7,656 nt of DNA, from the NCBI GenBank assembly GCA_002731195.1, contig PCAI01000041.1:1-7656 (forward strand), given 5' to 3'. The stretch is from Methanobacteriota archaeon (GTDB taxonomy: Archaea; Thermoplasmatota; Poseidoniia; Poseidoniales; Thalassarchaeaceae). How positions within the stretch are numbered: the stretch's first letter is position 1; every line of letters begins with the position of its first letter. Of the stretch, positions 5,623 to 7,656 are shown one piece after another. Below the pieces are notes generated by a model. The model saw nothing but the letters and a program-made list of their open reading frames with translations, was not told the DNA's origin and made no database searches. The translations under genes and the position numbers were made by a program.

Positions 5623-6771
5623 ATGCTCAGACTAGGGCTTGTAGTGAATCCAGACGCGGGACTAGGTGGTAAATTAGGACTCAAAGGCTCTGATGGAAAA
5701 GCAGAACTAGCTCGTTCAATGGGTGCAGATGATAGGTCTGGGCCTAGAATAATGACATTTCTAAATTATTTTTCTTCATTGTCTAGAGGTAATCCAATTA
5801 ATTTATCTTGGATAACAAGCGAAGGGAGGATGGGTACTAATTGGATTCCTCAAGGAATTAAAATAGGTTCTATAACAACGGTACACAAATCTCATGGAGA
5901 AACAAGTTTTAACGACACAAAAGACGTAATAAGAAAAATTATTGATCATGGCGTCGATTTGATAGTTTATGCAGGAGGAGATGGAACCACCAGAGATATT
6001 GTAGCGGAATTGATAGAACTAAACAACTCTAAATTACCATTGATTGGGGTTCCAACTGGAGTAAAAATGTATTCCGGATCGTTTGCAGCATCTCCTAAAG
6101 CAGCCGCTGAAGTTCTTTCAGCATGGATAAGAGGTGATTTATTAGTGGCAGGTACCGAAGTCTTAGATTTGGATGAAGAAAGATACAGAAATGGAGAATG
6201 GGTTGTAAGGCACTATGCAGAAGCCAATACCCCCTCTAGTCCACGTTGGATGCAAGGATCTAAACAAAGAGTTGAAGTTAGTAGTGAGGAAGAAATCATC
6301 GAAGGTCTGGCAGAGCATGTTAAAGAAATTCTAGTCAAAGAAGATACTATGATAATTTGGGGGTCAGGAGGTACTTTACAATCCATAGGCGAATATATTG
6401 GTTTTAATCTCACAACTCTCGGCATAGATATTTCTCTAGGTGAGAAAGTAGTTGGACTGGATTTAGATGAAAAAGGAATTTTGAAATGCCTAGAATCTCA
6501 TTCCGGACAAGTTATTACACTTTTATCTCCAATGGGGGGCCAAGGATTTTTGATAGGTCGAGGAAATTTACAATTATCCAATACTGTAATACGTAAAATT
6601 GGAATTGATAATATTCTTGGAGTTGTCACTCCTGCTAAATTACTGACTGTAAGGAAATTAAGAATTGAAACAGGAGATGAAAGTTTGGATTCCGATTTCT
6701 CTTCTAAAAAATACATGAAAGTATTACAAGGATATCGCACAACTCGAATTTTACCTATATCTATAGATTAG
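5623..6771 (+). CDS. ATP-NAD kinase, AcoX-like (COG3199 type)
   Basis: This 382-residue cytosolic protein is predicted to phosphorylate NAD+ to NADP+ with ATP. It follows the COG3199 layout. The N-terminus is LGLVVNPDAGLGGKLGLKGS (4-23), the typical NPxAGxGGxxGLKGxDG opening. DLIVYAGGDGTTRDI (112-126) holds the GGDGT nucleotide-binding motif shared with NAD and diacylglycerol kinases. Next come LPLIGVPTGVKMYSGSFA (138-155), the IIWGSGGTL block (244-252), TLGIDI (265-270) and SPMGGQGFLIGRGNLQLS (302-319). The length is as expected and ATG 5623 puts the first beta strand at the very start. It is the only complete plus-strand gene here, divergent from arcC and tail-to-tail with CTP synthase, overlapping its stop by 4 bp. 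The protein could instead act on a related substrate, as AcoX itself lacks a settled role, but NAD kinase is the usual assignment. Confidence 0.88.
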   Translation: MLRLGLVVNPDAGLGGKLGLKGSDGKAELARSMGADDRSGPRIMTFLNYFSSLSRGNPINLSWITSEGRMGTNWIPQGIKIGSITTVHKSHGETSFNDTKDVIRKIIDHGVDLIVYAGGDGTTRDIVAELIELNNSKLPLIGVPTGVKMYSGSFAASPKAAAEVLSAWIRGDLLVAGTEVLDLDEERYRNGEWVVRHYAEANTPSSPRWMQGSKQRVEVSSEEEIIEGLAEHVKEILVKEDTMIIWGSGGTLQSIGEYIGFNLTTLGIDISLGEKVVGLDLDEKGILKCLESHSGQVITLLSPMGGQGFLIGRGNLQLSNTVIRKIGIDNILGVVTPAKLLTVRKLRIETGDESLDSDFSSKKYMKVLQGYRTTRILPISID

Positions 6772-7656
6772 AATTCAATTCCACAAGCAGCCTTTAATAG
6801 CCCGAGGAAAGGAGGACTTGGCCTATTCGGTCTCGATTTAAATTCAGGATGATATTGCGTCCCAACATAGTATGGATGATCACGCAACTCCATTATTTCA
6901 CATCGTTGGCCAGTTTCATCTTTCCCAACATAAACCAATCCAGCATCTTCGATTTTCCCTATCAATTCTGGATTTACTTCATACCTATGTCTGTGTCGTT
7001 CATCAACATATGATTTATTATCATATAATCTACGAATCTTACAATCATCTACAAGAAATGGGGTTGGTTTAGAACCAAGTCTCATAGTTCCTCCCATGTG
7101 TGTTTTTGAAATTTCAGGCATAAAAACTACAACATGATTTTCCCCATCATCATCAAACTCGGCAGAATTAGCATTTTTCATTCCAAGTACATTTCTACAA
7201 AATTCTATTGTTGCTACTTGTAAACCTAAACAAACTCCAAGATATGGTATATTATTTTCTCTTGCATATTTTGCAGCACTAATTTTTCCTTCAATACCTC
7301 TGCCTCCAAAACCTCCAGGAACAAGTACTCCATCTGCTTTTTTTAGTAAATCCCATGAATTTTTGTAGGCTTCAGAGTCCGAAGATTTTATTTCTTCTTC
7401 AAGATTTATCGATTCTATCCAATCAATAACTAATTTTCTGCCAACGCTATAAGACGCATGTTGTAGAGCTTTTGTAACACTAAGGTAGGAATCTGAAAGT
7501 CCAGTATACTTGCCAACCATTGCTATATGTACTTCTTCTTCCAATGAATTGACATGGTTTGCCATAACTTCCCATTCATCTAGTAATTTACTACTTTTTG
7601 GCAAATTAAAATTTAGTTTAGATGCTAATAATTCACTTACTCCTTGCCGATACATC
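6768..7656 (-). CDS. pyrG: CTP synthase, C-terminal part (glutamine amidotransferase domain; 5' end beyond window)
   Basis: The open frame runs off the right edge; the visible 295 residues are the end of the synthetase domain linker plus the whole class I glutamine amidotransferase domain. The complete enzyme converts UTP to CTP using ATP and ammonia released from glutamine, with GTP as activator. Numbering from the codon at 7655: VHIAMVGKYTGLSDSYLSV (42-60) opens the domain; VLVPGGFGGRGIEGK (110-124) holds the oxyanion-hole region; YLGVCLGLQ (138-146) has the nucleophile C142; ANSAEF (162-167); ERHRHRYEVN (219-228); and YHPEFKSRPNRPSPPF (268-283) supplies H269 and E271 of the triad. All catalytic residues are intact. 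About 240-250 residues of the synthetase domain should lie outside. The ATG codon at the edge is internal, not the start. The TAA overlaps the NAD kinase stop by 4 bp in a convergent arrangement. Confidence 0.95.
   Translation of the reverse strand, partial: MYRQGVSELLASKLNFNLPKSSKLLDEWEVMANHVNSLEEEVHIAMVGKYTGLSDSYLSVTKALQHASYSVGRKLVIDWIESINLEEEIKSSDSEAYKNSWDLLKKADGVLVPGGFGGRGIEGKISAAKYARENNIPYLGVCLGLQVATIEFCRNVLGMKNANSAEFDDDGENHVVVFMPEISKTHMGGTMRLGSKPTPFLVDDCKIRRLYDNKSYVDERHRHRYEVNPELIGKIEDAGLVYVGKDETGQRCEIMELRDHPYYVGTQYHPEFKSRPNRPSPPFLGLLKAACGIEF

Noticed and set aside
6213..6740. Minus-strand open frames (6213-6425 and 6498-6740) inside the NAD kinase gene
   Set aside because: The plus-strand gene carries all family motifs here; these are shadows.
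6757..6768. Short palindrome ATCTATAGAT at the end of the NAD kinase gene as a terminator
   Set aside because: No loop, no T-tract and AT-rich; not distinguishable from chance in coding sequence.
6872..7072. Plus-strand open frame of 66 codons, His-rich
   Set aside because: Antisense to the CTP synthase amidotransferase domain; the His codons mirror the sense-strand sequence.

Overview
The window is AT-rich, gene-dense DNA with almost no intergenic space. It carries seven genes that are complete or nearly so and one gene end at each edge. It reads as an archaeal chromosome, most likely an uncultivated Thermoplasmatota-like euryarchaeon (a marine group II/III type lineage would fit, but this is a guess). 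The reasons are as follows. Lead genes have TATA-like elements about 26-32 bp upstream of the start codon and no Shine-Dalgarno site, which is the archaeal leaderless arrangement, while inner operon genes have SD-like sites. The NAD kinase is of the AcoX-like type common in archaea. The CTP synthase tail also looks archaeal by eye. The threonyl-tRNA synthetase and the tRNA-U34 hydroxylase-like protein look bacterial in type, suggesting older transfer from bacteria.

Layout, left to right. Bases 1-102 (+) are the last codons of a membrane protein, probably an AI-2E-type permease, converging on a long minus-strand block. That block, read from its upstream end, is carbamate kinase (5568 to 4660), threonyl-tRNA synthetase (4631 to 2631), a TrhO-like rhodanese protein (2619 to 1801), a COG2309/M29-type aminopeptidase homologue (1757 to 723) and thiamine pyrophosphokinase (723 to 112). 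Internal promoters appear to split it into arcC, thrS-trhO, and pseudo-aminopeptidase-TPK. Divergent from arcC, across 54 bp, an ATP-NAD kinase runs rightward (5623-6771). Its stop overlaps by 4 bp the stop of a leftward CTP synthase whose N-terminal half lies beyond the window.

How the genes fit together. Most are housekeeping functions of nucleotide and cofactor metabolism (CTP, NADP, thiamine diphosphate, carbamoyl phosphate) and of tRNA function. thrS and trhO share a transcript and a theme, since tRNA-Thr(UGU) is one of the four-box tRNAs that carry 5-hydroxyuridine-derived wobble bases in bacteria. The most unusual item is the COG2309 protein. It keeps the family scaffold but has replaced four of the five expected metal ligands, two of them by arginine, and it is translationally coupled (TAATG) to thiamine pyrophosphokinase. 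There is no mobile element, CRISPR array, tRNA or rRNA gene, and no gene-free stretch longer than about 55 bp.
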